33,693 nt of DNA, from contig JAJRTN010000095.1 in the NCBI GenBank assembly GCA_024278275.1, forward strand, positions 1 to 33,693, written 5' to 3'. The notes beneath the pieces are model-generated. The model saw nothing but the letters and a program-made list of their open reading frames with translations, was not told where the DNA came from and did no database searches. This document shows, one piece after another, positions 24,976 to 33,578 of the stretch. Source of the stretch: Candidatus Hydrogenedentota bacterium. Lineage in GTDB: Bacteria; Hydrogenedentota; Hydrogenedentia; Hydrogenedentales; JAJRTN01. The first letter of the stretch is position 1. The number at the start of each line of letters is the position of its first letter. A program made the translations under genes and the position numbers.

Positions 24976-25920
24976 TTGGCAAACATACTTATAGTCGATG
25001 ACGACGCACAAACCGTACAGCAGGTGGGCCGTCAGCTTACGAAAGCCGGTCATCAATGCCGTGGCGCGGTGGATGGCAAAAACGCCCTGCGCATGTTGGA
25101 CAAGCACCCCATTGATCTTGCCATTCTGGATGTGATGCTTCCCCGCATATCGGGTTTCGAGGTATGTCGCCGGATCCGGTCAAACCCCGAAATCTACACG
25201 CTGCCCGTCATTTTCGTGTCGGCCATGAACTCCGAGGAGGAGATCAACCACGGTTTGGCCCAGGGGGCTGATGACTACCTCACCAAGCCCATCAACCTTG
25301 AAATGCTGGTCAATCGAACGGAGGGCCTGCTCGCCACCGCGACCGAAAGCGCGCTGCTGGACAGCCAGACCTCCCTGCCCGGCCCTAAAGGCACCAAGCT
25401 GGAAATCCAGAAAGCCGTCAATTCCCGCACCCCCTTTGCCCTGACCTATGTTGAGCTTCTGGGAATGAATCATCTGACGCGTTTGGGCTCCCCCGAGGCC
25501 CGCACACGGGTGTTGCGCCGTTTTGCGCGGAGATTGGTGGTCACGGGCAAGGAACTCGCCAGCGATGTCTTCCGCGCGGGACACATGGGGGGCGGTCATT
25601 TCGTCTGCATCACGGAAACGAGTCAGGCCGAACAGTTTTGCCAGCGCATTTGTCAGCGGTGGGCCGCTCACATCCCCGATCTCTTCGAGGCGTTGTCGCG
25701 GGACAAACAACTCAACGGCGCGGCCGGTCGGGAGGAGATCAATCAAGTGGCGCAGCTTCTGTCGCCCGCCTGTTTCGTCACCCTCTACGAAGGCGATGAA
25801 GGCGAAAACTTTCGAAGCCTTTTCGACACGTTGTCGCGTCTGCGACAAAGCGCGGTAGCACAGGGACAGGGAGGGGTGTTCTTCGACCGTCGGGGCACAT
25901 GGGCGCCCCCACCCCGCTGA
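24976..25920 (+). CDS. Response regulator with C-terminal degenerate GGDEF-like domain
   Basis: 314 aa; TTG 24976 with a purine-rich AGGTGGA upstream. Receiver domain, 1-120, is complete: IVDDD, the phospho-acceptor Asp in LAILDVMLP, VSAMN, and the Lys in YLTKPIN. Residues about 130-250 follow the GGDEF fold (DSQTSLPG at the D.LTGLP position, LTYVELLGMNHLT, then FRAGHMGGGHFVCI). The GGDEF catalytic loop reads GGGHF and the metal/substrate residues are lost. It is therefore probably a c-di-GMP-inactive, signalling or scaffold output. No kinase is adjacent. Confidence 0.85.
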   Translation: MANILIVDDDAQTVQQVGRQLTKAGHQCRGAVDGKNALRMLDKHPIDLAILDVMLPRISGFEVCRRIRSNPEIYTLPVIFVSAMNSEEEINHGLAQGADDYLTKPINLEMLVNRTEGLLATATESALLDSQTSLPGPKGTKLEIQKAVNSRTPFALTYVELLGMNHLTRLGSPEARTRVLRRFARRLVVTGKELASDVFRAGHMGGGHFVCITETSQAEQFCQRICQRWAAHIPDLFEALSRDKQLNGAAGREEINQVAQLLSPACFVTLYEGDEGENFRSLFDTLSRLRQSAVAQGQGGVFFDRRGTWAPPPR

Positions 25921-26179
25921 TACGTGTTTGAGCACTCCACCGGGTAATCAACCGTTGTACCCGCGCCCCCATCCGGAAAAGAGCCGATGCCGCCATTGCG
26001 TCGCTTCCGTTGAAAAGGGCTTTCTGAACGGCCTATGATAGCGGTCTGGAGGCACTTGCCCCACGGCCCAACCCGCGAACGCTCCCTCCCGGGCACGAGG
26101 AACCATGTGCATATTCACGGGGATGAAAGACCGTGCAAGTGGCCCGCCAGCTTAACCCCATCCCCACAGCGAGTATGAC

Positions 26180-27481
26180 ATGAGACGAAGCATCATTCAC
26201 GAAGGCGCGCAATCCCTTCGCTATGAAATCCGGGAGATCGTCGGTGTTGCCCGATCCATTCAAGGGCTTGGCCAAGCGATCATCTGGGAGAATATTGGCG
26301 ATCCCATTCAGAAGGGCGAGGAGCTAACGCCCTGGATCCGGGAAGTGCTTCACAGCCTGTTGGACGACCCCATCTCCTATGGTTATTGCGACAGCGCGGG
26401 GGTACCCGCCGTGCGGGCCTTTCTGGCCGACAACATAAACGCGCGCGAGGGCGGCATACCGGTTACGCCCGATGATATTTTGTTTTTCAACGGCATTGGC
26501 GATGCCGTGGCACGGGTTTACGGCGGTCTGAAGCGCGAGGCCCGCGTGCTTGGTCCCTCGCCGGCCTACAGCACCCATTCCTCCGCCGAGGCCTCCCATT
26601 CCGGCTTTGCCCACGTCACCTACGATCTGGACCCCTATCATGGCTGGATGCCCGACGTGGACGACATTCGGATGCGCGTGAAATACAACGATTCCATCGC
26701 GGGTATCCTTCTGTTAACGCCGGACAACCCCACGGGGGCCGTCTACCCCCGCGAGATCCTGGACGAGATCGTCTGCATCGCGCAGGAGTACGGACTTTTC
26801 ATTATCGCCGACGAGATCTACGCGCACATCGTCTACGAAGGGCAACCCAAGCTGCACATGAGCCAATGGATTCAGGATGTGCCGGCCCTTTCCATGCGGG
26901 GCATCAGCAAGGAATACCCGTGGCCCGGAGCCCGCTGCGGCTGGCTCGAAGTGCTCAACCGCGGAAAAGACGAAAACTTTGACCATTTCGTCGAGAGCCT
27001 CCTGGCCGCCAAACGCCTGGAAGTGTGCAGCACCACCTTGCCCCAGTTATCCATTCCACCGGTTTTCGGCGACCCGCGCTACCAGGCACACCTGAAACGC
27101 CGTGCAGGCATCTTCAGCGACCGGGCCGATGAAGCCGCCGCCGCCTTCGAGGGATGCGATGCCGTAGTGGCCAACAAGCCGGGCGGCGCCTTCTATTACA
27201 CGGTGAAGTTCAAAAAGGGCACGTTAAACGGCGGGCAGACGCTCCCGATTGAAAGCCCTTCCGTCCGCGAGCGCGTGGAAACCATGGTGAAGGATGTCAC
27301 GCCCGACCGGCGCTTCGTCTACTACCTCATGGGGGCCACCGGGATCGTCGTCGTGCCCCTGTCGGGCTTCCAATGCAGCCACGACGGCTTCCGCTTCACC
27401 CTGCTGGAGGAAGACCCCGAGAAACGCGCCTGGATCTTCAAGAGTCTTCGTGACGCCATCGATGCCTACGTGGGGTCGTAG
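26180..27481 (+). CDS. PLP-dependent aminotransferase, class I/II (fold type I)
   Basis: 433 aa, ATG 26180 (weak upstream GAG). Visible landmarks: the N-terminal IGDPI, YGYCDSAGVPAVR, TPDNPTGAVYP (substrate-carboxylate loop), IIADEIYAHIVYEG (Asp contacting the PLP pyridine N) and SMRGISKEYPWPGARCGW with Schiff-base lysine K244. A C-terminal RFTLLEED contains the usual substrate Arg. It resembles aspartate/alanine-type aminotransferases; the amino-donor specificity cannot be called. A single-gene unit. Confidence 0.88.
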   Translation: MRRSIIHEGAQSLRYEIREIVGVARSIQGLGQAIIWENIGDPIQKGEELTPWIREVLHSLLDDPISYGYCDSAGVPAVRAFLADNINAREGGIPVTPDDILFFNGIGDAVARVYGGLKREARVLGPSPAYSTHSSAEASHSGFAHVTYDLDPYHGWMPDVDDIRMRVKYNDSIAGILLLTPDNPTGAVYPREILDEIVCIAQEYGLFIIADEIYAHIVYEGQPKLHMSQWIQDVPALSMRGISKEYPWPGARCGWLEVLNRGKDENFDHFVESLLAAKRLEVCSTTLPQLSIPPVFGDPRYQAHLKRRAGIFSDRADEAAAAFEGCDAVVANKPGGAFYYTVKFKKGTLNGGQTLPIESPSVRERVETMVKDVTPDRRFVYYLMGATGIVVVPLSGFQCSHDGFRFTLLEEDPEKRAWIFKSLRDAIDAYVGS

Positions 27482-27490
27482 TCAGGACGT

Positions 27491-27550
27491 CCCCGCGAAA
27501 GCGGGGCTCCATGGCAGGGGCACCGCCCTGCCCATTCGCGGGAATGACGG
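27491..27550. repeat. REP-like palindromic repeat, copy 2
   Basis: Three hairpins in a row: CCCCGC-GAAA-GCGGGG (27491-27506), GGCAGGG/CCCTGCC (27513-27532) and CATTC-GCGG-GAATG (27533-27546). The last ends CGCGGGAATGACGG, matching 11117-11130 with one difference. It may also terminate the aminotransferase gene. Confidence 0.6.
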
Positions 27551-27622
27551 CAGGGAGGACGAACTCGCAATCGTGCCCCCCGGCTACAGCACTGCGCGAG
27601 CAAGGAAGTGATCATCGATTGG

Positions 27623-29755
27623 CTACTTGTCTTTCCTTTCGAGCAATGCCCGGATATTGGCGATGATGGCGTCGGGCATGATGAACATACCGCCGTAGTT
27701 GCCGGTGGTGCTGTTGTGGGTGTCGGGGAAGCACATGTCGTATTCGCCGCGCCGGTACCCTTCGAGGGTGTCGGGCAGGTTGTGGGGCCGCCAGTTGTCC
27801 TGCGTGTGATCGACCATCCAGCGCATGGCGGCCATGGTGATGCCCTCGTGGAACCGGCGCCAATCGATTTCAGGGTCGATCTCGTCCCACCGAAAACCGA
27901 GACGGGCGGATTCGGCGAACACGGCGAGGACTTCCCATTGCACGTGGTCACGGACCCAGTTGGCGAAGTACCAATCGCTTGAGCAGAGGCAGGGCTTGGT
28001 GTTGTAAAGCATGGGCATGCCCTTGGGTTCCCACAAGTGGGTAAAGGGCAGGATGGCGCGAATCCAGTAGATGGCCTTTTCCTTGTAGCGGGGGTCGCCG
28101 AAGGCCTGGTAGCCAGTGTAAAAAGCGATGGCGGCATGGCCGGCGGCGAAGAGGTTGGGCGCGTGAAGGGGCGTTTCCCAGAAGTCGCCCGCTTCGGGCC
28201 GGGTGAGAGGCATGCAGAACTCCAGCGCCTTGTGGGCGGCCTCGCGGAAGGTTGCGTCACCGGTCTTCTCGGCGATGTCAAGCAGATCCCGGATGGGGGT
28301 CACCGAAAGGTCCAGCGCCGCATCGCCCGCGAGGCCCATGGGCTCGATAAAGGCGCGGGCCACCGTGAAGTCGTCCTTGCGGTAGTGGAGCCCATCGGGG
28401 TCGAAGAAGAAGCCGCCGTCCTCGCGCTGGTTTTCAAGGATCTTCTTGCCCCGCGCGATGAGGGCGGCCCGTGTTTCCTCGGCACTGGGCGGGGCAGCGG
28501 ATTCCTCTCGGGGTTTCTCTTGTTGCGCTTCGCACCAGTCCACCTTGGCCTGCAATGCCTTCGTCACCTCGGCATCGGGATGTTCGGCCATGTACTGCCT
28601 GACGAAAGCGGGGACCCGGGGCCGGGGTCCGCCGTGCTGATAGGTGCCAAAACCCTTACCCTCGTGCCAGAAGTTCGTGTTGTAGGCTTGGGCGATACGG
28701 TCGAGAGTTTCCTCGAAGGGCCACCGGGGTGCGCCGGGGTCGGGCAGACCGTGACGCTTCACCCAGTCGGTCACCACGTCGAGGCTGCGGCCCCGGGTGA
28801 GCCAGATCTCCGAATCGAAATCGATCCGCTGATCGATGCGCAATTCAAGGGGTTGCTCGGCGTAGACCTCGTTCTCGTGGCCCTCGATGCTCGCATCCGG
28901 CACCATGAGACCGAAGAGGCTGTTGTTCATGCGGTCGATGAAGTTGGGCGTGGCGAAGACCGGCTGGGGGTGGTGTCCCCGGTAATTGAACCACCGTGTG
29001 ACGGTCTGGTTGGGGTTCCACGACAGGCCGATGCCCGTTCCTTCGTGACTGAGCGCCATGAGGGGGATGGCCACCTTGTTGGGGTGGGGCACGGCGCGAA
29101 GCGCCCAGGGATCCTTGAACCAGTCCGGGCCGCTGGACCACTCGTCGTCCACGGTCCACTCCACGCCGGGCAGGATGGAATCGTCCTTGGCGACGCCGAA
29201 GGAGGCCTCCCCGACACGAAGCCACGGTCCCCGGATATAGCGGGCGTAGTAGTTGCCCGTGGCCTTGAGGCGGTGGGCTATCTTGAGCAGGGGCTGGTCC
29301 GCCAGGAGCGTAATGGACACTTCCCCTACCAGGCACGGGGCCTTGAGCGGGTAGTGCATCCAATTGTCGAAGGAAGTGCCCTTGAGTTTCTCGCTTACCA
29401 CCGTGGCCCTGACCGCGAAGACGAGGCGTTCGCCTTCCGGCGTGGACTCCCGGCGGAAAGTGTCGGCTTCGAGGCGCATGGGGATATCCTGGTCGCGCAG
29501 CATCACCTCGCCCAAGTGATCCAGCACGGCCATGAGCTTGCCCTCGGGCGTGTAGATCTCGCCCCAGCCCCAGCCCCCCAGGCGCTTGAACATGACCAGG
29601 CGCAGGTGGCCGTTGTCCAATGCCACCGATTCCCCGGCATAACTCGTGCGTTGATAGCGAGGCATGTTTTTTTCCTTGTGGTTATCCTGCGCGGCGGCCG
29701 GCACCATCGCCAGCAGCGTCAAACAACAGACTGCATGTCCCAAACAGCTTGCCAT
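27623..29755 (-). CDS. Large secreted protein with beta-sandwich and alpha/alpha-toroid, probable carbohydrate-active enzyme
   Basis: 710 aa from ATG 29755 (AAAGGA 8 nt upstream); the frame is open further up only through the 9-bp array. Signal peptide about 1-22 (ends MVPAAAQ). Residues about 30-330 are beta-rich (LRLVMFKRLGGWGWGEIYTP, HRLKATGNYYARYIRG, GIGLSWNPNQTVTRWFNYRG). Residues about 430-700 form helical hairpins with DGGFFFDPDG, ARAFIEPMGLAG, FAAGHAAIAFYTGYQ and SSDWYFANWVRDHVQWEV, as in six-hairpin glycosidases and polysaccharide lyases. I could not place it in a CAZy family and no catalytic pair is certain. Divergent from the GT4 gene across array B. Confidence 0.7.
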   Translation of the reverse strand: MASCLGHAVCCLTLLAMVPAAAQDNHKEKNMPRYQRTSYAGESVALDNGHLRLVMFKRLGGWGWGEIYTPEGKLMAVLDHLGEVMLRDQDIPMRLEADTFRRESTPEGERLVFAVRATVVSEKLKGTSFDNWMHYPLKAPCLVGEVSITLLADQPLLKIAHRLKATGNYYARYIRGPWLRVGEASFGVAKDDSILPGVEWTVDDEWSSGPDWFKDPWALRAVPHPNKVAIPLMALSHEGTGIGLSWNPNQTVTRWFNYRGHHPQPVFATPNFIDRMNNSLFGLMVPDASIEGHENEVYAEQPLELRIDQRIDFDSEIWLTRGRSLDVVTDWVKRHGLPDPGAPRWPFEETLDRIAQAYNTNFWHEGKGFGTYQHGGPRPRVPAFVRQYMAEHPDAEVTKALQAKVDWCEAQQEKPREESAAPPSAEETRAALIARGKKILENQREDGGFFFDPDGLHYRKDDFTVARAFIEPMGLAGDAALDLSVTPIRDLLDIAEKTGDATFREAAHKALEFCMPLTRPEAGDFWETPLHAPNLFAAGHAAIAFYTGYQAFGDPRYKEKAIYWIRAILPFTHLWEPKGMPMLYNTKPCLCSSDWYFANWVRDHVQWEVLAVFAESARLGFRWDEIDPEIDWRRFHEGITMAAMRWMVDHTQDNWRPHNLPDTLEGYRRGEYDMCFPDTHNSTTGNYGGMFIMPDAIIANIRALLERKDK

Positions 29756-29785
29756 GATGTCCATCCTTTCCCTGGGCCGGGGTGG

Positions 29786-29791
29786 AGTATA
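29786..29791 (-). promoter_or_regulatory. -10 element of the toroid-protein gene
   Basis: Minus strand TATACT (29791-29786), about 30 nt upstream of ATG 29755. No clear -35; array B begins 31 bp further upstream. Confidence 0.35.
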
Positions 29792-29821
29792 ACCGAGCTT
29801 CGCGGGGTGGGCAAGGGGGGA

Positions 29822-29896
29822 GTGGACGCAGTGGACAAAGTGGACCCGGCCGGTCTCCACCACGTCCACCACGTCCACCATGTCCACTACGTCCAC
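29822..29896. repeat. 9-bp-period dyad array B: (GTGGAC+3)x3 facing GTCCAC x4
   Basis: GTGGAC begins at 29822, 29831 and 29840. On the other side CTCCAC at 29855 is followed by GTCCAC at 29864, 29873, 29882 and 29891. Same architecture as array A, but the outer base is G/C in every unit where array A has A/T in every unit. It lies between two divergent genes. Confidence 0.85.
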
Positions 29897-29959
29897 TGCC
29901 GACCACCTCGCCCCGTCGTACACTTGTACCGGCCGGCGTGAAGGGGCTAAGGTAATTCC

Positions 29960-31156
29960 ATGTTGCAGTCCACGGCCCACCCCATCGACATCAGCGTGTT
30001 CGCGCGAAACTCCGCCACGGCATACTCCGGGGGCCGCTACGCCTCGCTCATGCTGGCCATGGCGTTAGCCCATGGGGGGCATCGGGTACGCTATGTCACC
30101 AACAAGAAGCCGGTTTTTCATGAGGACCTGAAAAGCTTTCCGGCGTTGGCGAAGGTGCAGCTGTGTTTGACACATGACTTTGGCGCGGGCCTGCCGGACA
30201 CGCCCTGCGATGTGGCGATCATCGTGCCGGGCCTGGACAAGGAACCATCGTTTTACCACGGCATTCTTCGCCATGCGCAAGAGCGCGGGGCGCGGGTGGC
30301 CCTGCTCAATTTCGAGGACCCCCATTGGTTCAACGCCCTCTCACCATCGCCCCGCGATCCGGCCTTGTGGGAGGGATGGGCGCTCGCGGCGAAGCATGCC
30401 AACCTGGTGCTTTCCATCTCGGAGGAGGGGCGGAAACACGCACGCCGTTTTTATACCGACTGTCCGCCCCACACCCTTTTCGACTATGTCTACCCGCCCA
30501 TCAATCATCCCGCGGCGGACGCCGCCGGTGAAACGCGCCCCGAGAAACGCATCGTCATGCTCACCCGGTTCTGGCGGGGCGGGCACAAAGGCGGAGGGGA
30601 CGTGGCGGAGTTGATCTGCGACGCGATTCGCGGATATACGCTGGTGCTCGTGGCGGGCCGGGGCAAAATACCACGTCGTTTGTTGGCCGAACTTCGGCGC
30701 AGGGGACGCGACCATAGCGTCGGTATCGAAGTAAAGTATCGCCTCAGCGACGCGGAGAAGTTCCGGGAATTACGCCGCGCGGCTTTGCTGGTCTTTCCCT
30801 CGCGATTCGAGGGTTTCGGCTACCCGCCGGTGGAGGCCCAATACTGCGGCGTGCCCTGCATCGCCTTCGACCTGCCCGTGCTCCGCGAGCACAGCGGTGA
30901 CGGCATCCGCTACGTGCCGCCCGGCGACTGGGCCGCCTTGCGGCGGTCCCTGGGCGAAGTGCTGCGGAAGCGGCGTCATCCCCCCGCGCCGACGGAGCAC
31001 ATTCGCAAATTGGCCTCGGTAGATCACGCGGCCCACAGGCTTAATACCATTATGGCCGGGGTCATGCAAACCCCGCCATTGTCCGGCTACACGTATAAGG
31101 CCCCCCCCCGCGCGGGGTTTTTCCAAAAGGTGATTCATTCCCTTCGGAAATCCTGA
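29960..31156 (+). CDS. Glycosyltransferase, GT4-like (GT-B fold)
   Basis: 398 aa; ATG 29960 has TAAGG 7 nt upstream. The N-terminal Rossmann half (residues 1-180) carries the acceptor side with YSGGRYASLMLAMALAHGGHRV. The C-terminal half carries the donor site: VLVAGRGK, ALLVFPSRFEGFGYPPVEAQ (the E-x7-E pair), GVPCIAFDLPVLRE and YVPPGDW. It transfers a sugar from a nucleotide donor during glycan or glycoconjugate assembly; the sugar is unknown. Near the 3' end a run of nine C (31101-31109) inside CCCCGCGCGGGG followed by TTTTT looks like a terminator embedded in the coding sequence. Confidence 0.85.
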   Translation: MLQSTAHPIDISVFARNSATAYSGGRYASLMLAMALAHGGHRVRYVTNKKPVFHEDLKSFPALAKVQLCLTHDFGAGLPDTPCDVAIIVPGLDKEPSFYHGILRHAQERGARVALLNFEDPHWFNALSPSPRDPALWEGWALAAKHANLVLSISEEGRKHARRFYTDCPPHTLFDYVYPPINHPAADAAGETRPEKRIVMLTRFWRGGHKGGGDVAELICDAIRGYTLVLVAGRGKIPRRLLAELRRRGRDHSVGIEVKYRLSDAEKFRELRRAALLVFPSRFEGFGYPPVEAQYCGVPCIAFDLPVLREHSGDGIRYVPPGDWAALRRSLGEVLRKRRHPPAPTEHIRKLASVDHAAHRLNTIMAGVMQTPPLSGYTYKAPPRAGFFQKVIHSLRKS

Positions 31157-31870
31157 ACCCCGTCCCCTGCCCCCATGAAGATCCATGGTAAGACCATTCC
31201 GGGGCAAAAAAGGGGAAGAAAGCACAAGGGCGTCGGCCGCCCGCCTCCTTGCCATTTCAAACGTTGGCCGGACGTGTATGTCCGTGTCCCTGCCCCCGCA
31301 TACATGCAAACCCAGGTCCGCCGCGCCAACATTCGGGATGAAAAGAAGGTGATACGACCCTGCGTTTAATTCGGATGAACCTTTGAAGTTATTCCCCCGG
31401 TCATCGGCCACATATTGTCAATATTGAATAACCTTGAACGGAAATGACGCCAAATCACGTGCCCACCTCCCGAAACAGGAGCATGTTTGGTTGCCAGACA
31501 CTGTCTAATTCCTAAGGCCTATGGACGTCCCCGCCTGCGCTCACTATATACGTAACTCTCTGTAAATAAATGTTTTACGATGAACAACAAGAAAGCGTTA
31601 TCATGGATGCTACGCAAATACATTTTTCCTAAAAAAAGCCACTCCCAATAATGGCACATATATTGCTCGCATGTATCGTGTCCATTCGGGGCAGGTGGCG
31701 GTAGGAGGGTAAGACCAAGCCAGTGGGAACGTCGTGAGCCCGGGGTTTTCACGGCCGGGGACAAACACTCGACAGCCCCATGGTAACTGATGGCAAACCA
31801 TGGTATTCCCAGCGAGCTGCCGGCTGTATCCGGAAGCGGGGCTGGGGGGAAAACTGGGAGATTGAGTGAA
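31157..31870. other. 714-nt regulatory gap upstream of the PEP-CTERM gene
   Basis: No convincing gene. Dyads: GTTATTC (31388-31394) with GAATAAC (31426-31432), enclosing ATATTG-T-CAATAT (31412-31424); and AGACA-C-TGTCT (31497-31507). These lie 150-265 bp upstream of the sigma-54 promoter, a usual distance for enhancer sites. Downstream, a leader of about 190 nt contains CCATGGT (31778-31784) pairing with ACCATGG (31797-31803). Confidence 0.45.
31652..31667 (+). promoter_or_regulatory. Sigma-54 promoter of the PEP-CTERM gene
   Basis: TGGCAC (31652-31657), 5 bp, TTGCT (31663-31667), with GG and GC exactly 10 bp apart as required for -24/-12. Transcription would start near 31678, leaving a leader of about 190 nt. 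Confidence 0.75.
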
Positions 31871-32992
31871 ATGAAAAAAGTAGTGATGGCTGTGGCGGTA
31901 TTATGCTTGCTGGGGACGATGATGCCCGCCGCCTTTGCGGACATGACGGCCGGGGGTAACCGGCTCGTGTCACTTCAGAATGACGATGGGGGCTGGGATT
32001 GGCCGCTTGATGATGGAGATTCCACGAACGCAAGCCCGGTGAATACCATAGGCCCCATAGCAATCGGCCTGGCCCAGGCTTACCGGGCGGGGGGCATGGT
32101 TGATGCCGCCCAGGCAGCCGCGCTGCAAAGCGCCGGCAGCTTGCTCCTGGCGAAGACCAACAATTTCTCTCCCTCCGACGGATACCTTGCCGCCGAACTG
32201 GATAGTATTTTCGGCGGAACAACGTACACCGACCACGTGCGAACGTACTTCTACGATGCCCTTGCCGCCGGAACCTATGATAGGAATGGAGCAGGAACGC
32301 TTTACGACACGGCGGGGTACGTTGACCTGGTCCGCACCGCCCGTGCGAATCAGGGAATCGCAAACCTTGCGGCCTGGGATCTTGGCATGGGGCTGTATGC
32401 GGCACAACAAGCCGGAGCCGACACGAGCGCTTGGATTGCCGGCGTTGAAGCCGAAGTCAACGAACTCGATGGATCCGCATACTATGACGTTATTGGGTTG
32501 GCCGGGGCCGTGATCGGTCTCGCGAGCGTCGGAGATAACTTCGACCCGACCGCGGGTGAACATCAGGCGGCCATGGGTTTGGGTGATCTCGCGGACATCC
32601 TGGCCGGTTACCAAATCAGTGGTGGTGGTTTTACCTGGAATTCCGCTTACTTGACCGCGGGCAATGAAACCGTTCAGGAAACTGCCTACGCCCTCCTTGC
32701 ACTGAATGCGGTTGAGGGTGCAATCGCCGGGGCGAACTACGGAAGTGTAATCTCGGGCGCGGGAAATTATCTCCTGTCGGTGCAGCTCTTAACCGGTGGT
32801 TGGGAGAACTATACGGGAAACGGCGAGAATAACGAAATCACCGGGGAGGCTTTGTGGGCTCTCAGCGCCGTCGGCACACCAACGGGACCTGGCGTGCCAC
32901 AAGGGCAGCCCGTCCCCGAGCCGGCTTCAATGATGCTTCTCGGCCTCGGCCTCGCGGGGCTGGGCTTCCGCCGTTTCCGCCAGCACGTCTAG
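31871..32992 (+). CDS. PEP-CTERM sorted protein with prenyltransferase/terpene-cyclase-like toroid repeats
   Basis: 373 aa; ATG 31871 follows a purine-rich GGGAGATTGAGTGAA. Signal peptide 1-23 (MKKVVMAVAVLCLLGTMMPA then AFA). The body has QxxxGGW-type repeats of alpha/alpha-toroids: LVSLQNDDGGWDW near 33-45, AGYQISGGGFTW, and LLSVQLLTGGWENY near 300; helices such as ETAYALLALNAV lie between them. The C-terminus is a PEP-CTERM signal: PVPEPASMMLLGLG then LAGLGFRRF. This motif is cut by exosortase and usually marks proteins linked to exopolysaccharide. No exosortase gene is in the window. The sigma-54 promoter fits the PrsK/PrsR-type control known for PEP-CTERM genes. Whether the toroid is enzymatic or structural is unknown. 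Confidence 0.9.
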   Translation: MKKVVMAVAVLCLLGTMMPAAFADMTAGGNRLVSLQNDDGGWDWPLDDGDSTNASPVNTIGPIAIGLAQAYRAGGMVDAAQAAALQSAGSLLLAKTNNFSPSDGYLAAELDSIFGGTTYTDHVRTYFYDALAAGTYDRNGAGTLYDTAGYVDLVRTARANQGIANLAAWDLGMGLYAAQQAGADTSAWIAGVEAEVNELDGSAYYDVIGLAGAVIGLASVGDNFDPTAGEHQAAMGLGDLADILAGYQISGGGFTWNSAYLTAGNETVQETAYALLALNAVEGAIAGANYGSVISGAGNYLLSVQLLTGGWENYTGNGENNEITGEALWALSAVGTPTGPGVPQGQPVPEPASMMLLGLGLAGLGFRRFRQHV

Positions 32993-33020
32993 TCGCTACA
33001 TGGTAAGCAGGACTACCCGC

Positions 33021-33057
33021 AACCGGCGGTCTCACGGGAGGCCGCCGGTTTTGTTTC
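33021..33057 (+). terminator. Intrinsic terminator of the PEP-CTERM gene
   Basis: AACCGGCGG (33021-33029) pairs with CCGCCGGTT (33042-33050) over 12 nt and runs into TTTTGTTT. It lies about 30 nt after the stop. Confidence 0.85.
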
Positions 33058-33578
33058 CTCCTTTCCCGGTTCCCCGTGGGAATACCTGTCACGGGCCTCC
33101 CGTCCGCAGTGTTCCACGGGGCAAACACCTCCCCGCCCCTCTGCGGCGCTCGGGGCAAGCACCCTTTCGGTTCGTTATCTTTCTTTGTCACCGTGCCCGG
33201 CGTAATCTTTTCTGAATGTGGCTCAACCGCCCTCTGTGGACCGTACTCGGCCCGAACCGGGGGGATTGCCACCAAATGTCACGGCGAACACCATCATTTC
33301 AGCATAATACCGCGACCTCCTCCGCGACCGTCTTTCATTGGCGTCTTGCGGACGCCACAGCCGGGGGCGCTGTGCCACAAGAAAACAAAGCCTTCTTCGG
33401 CATACCCGATTTCACGTATTACGCGCTTTCCGATGGTCGGCGTACCATCTTCGCGCGCCCCCGGCAAAGCTGTAATCCGCGCAAACCATCCTTCCCAACA
33501 GCCAGATACCCTTCTTCGCCCCCGAGCCGGGCGGAAATTCTGAAGGAACTCCTGGGCCTGCGTCAATTTTGGGGGTTT
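33058..33578. other. Non-coding flank containing the 3' end of an insertion sequence
   Basis: No gene is supported. The right part, directly after the transposase stop, is expected to be the non-coding end of the insertion sequence; the terminal inverted repeat and the element boundary could not be fixed without the other end. Confidence 0.4.

Noticed and set aside
28037-29941. 634-codon plus-strand frame
   Set aside because: Antisense to the secreted toroid protein; it runs into array B and has no recognisable domain or ribosome-binding site.
31778-31850. c-di-GMP (GEMM) riboswitch in the PEP-CTERM leader
   Set aside because: GGCAAACC is present, but the second conserved stretch (ACGCAAAGCC) and the paired receptor are missing.
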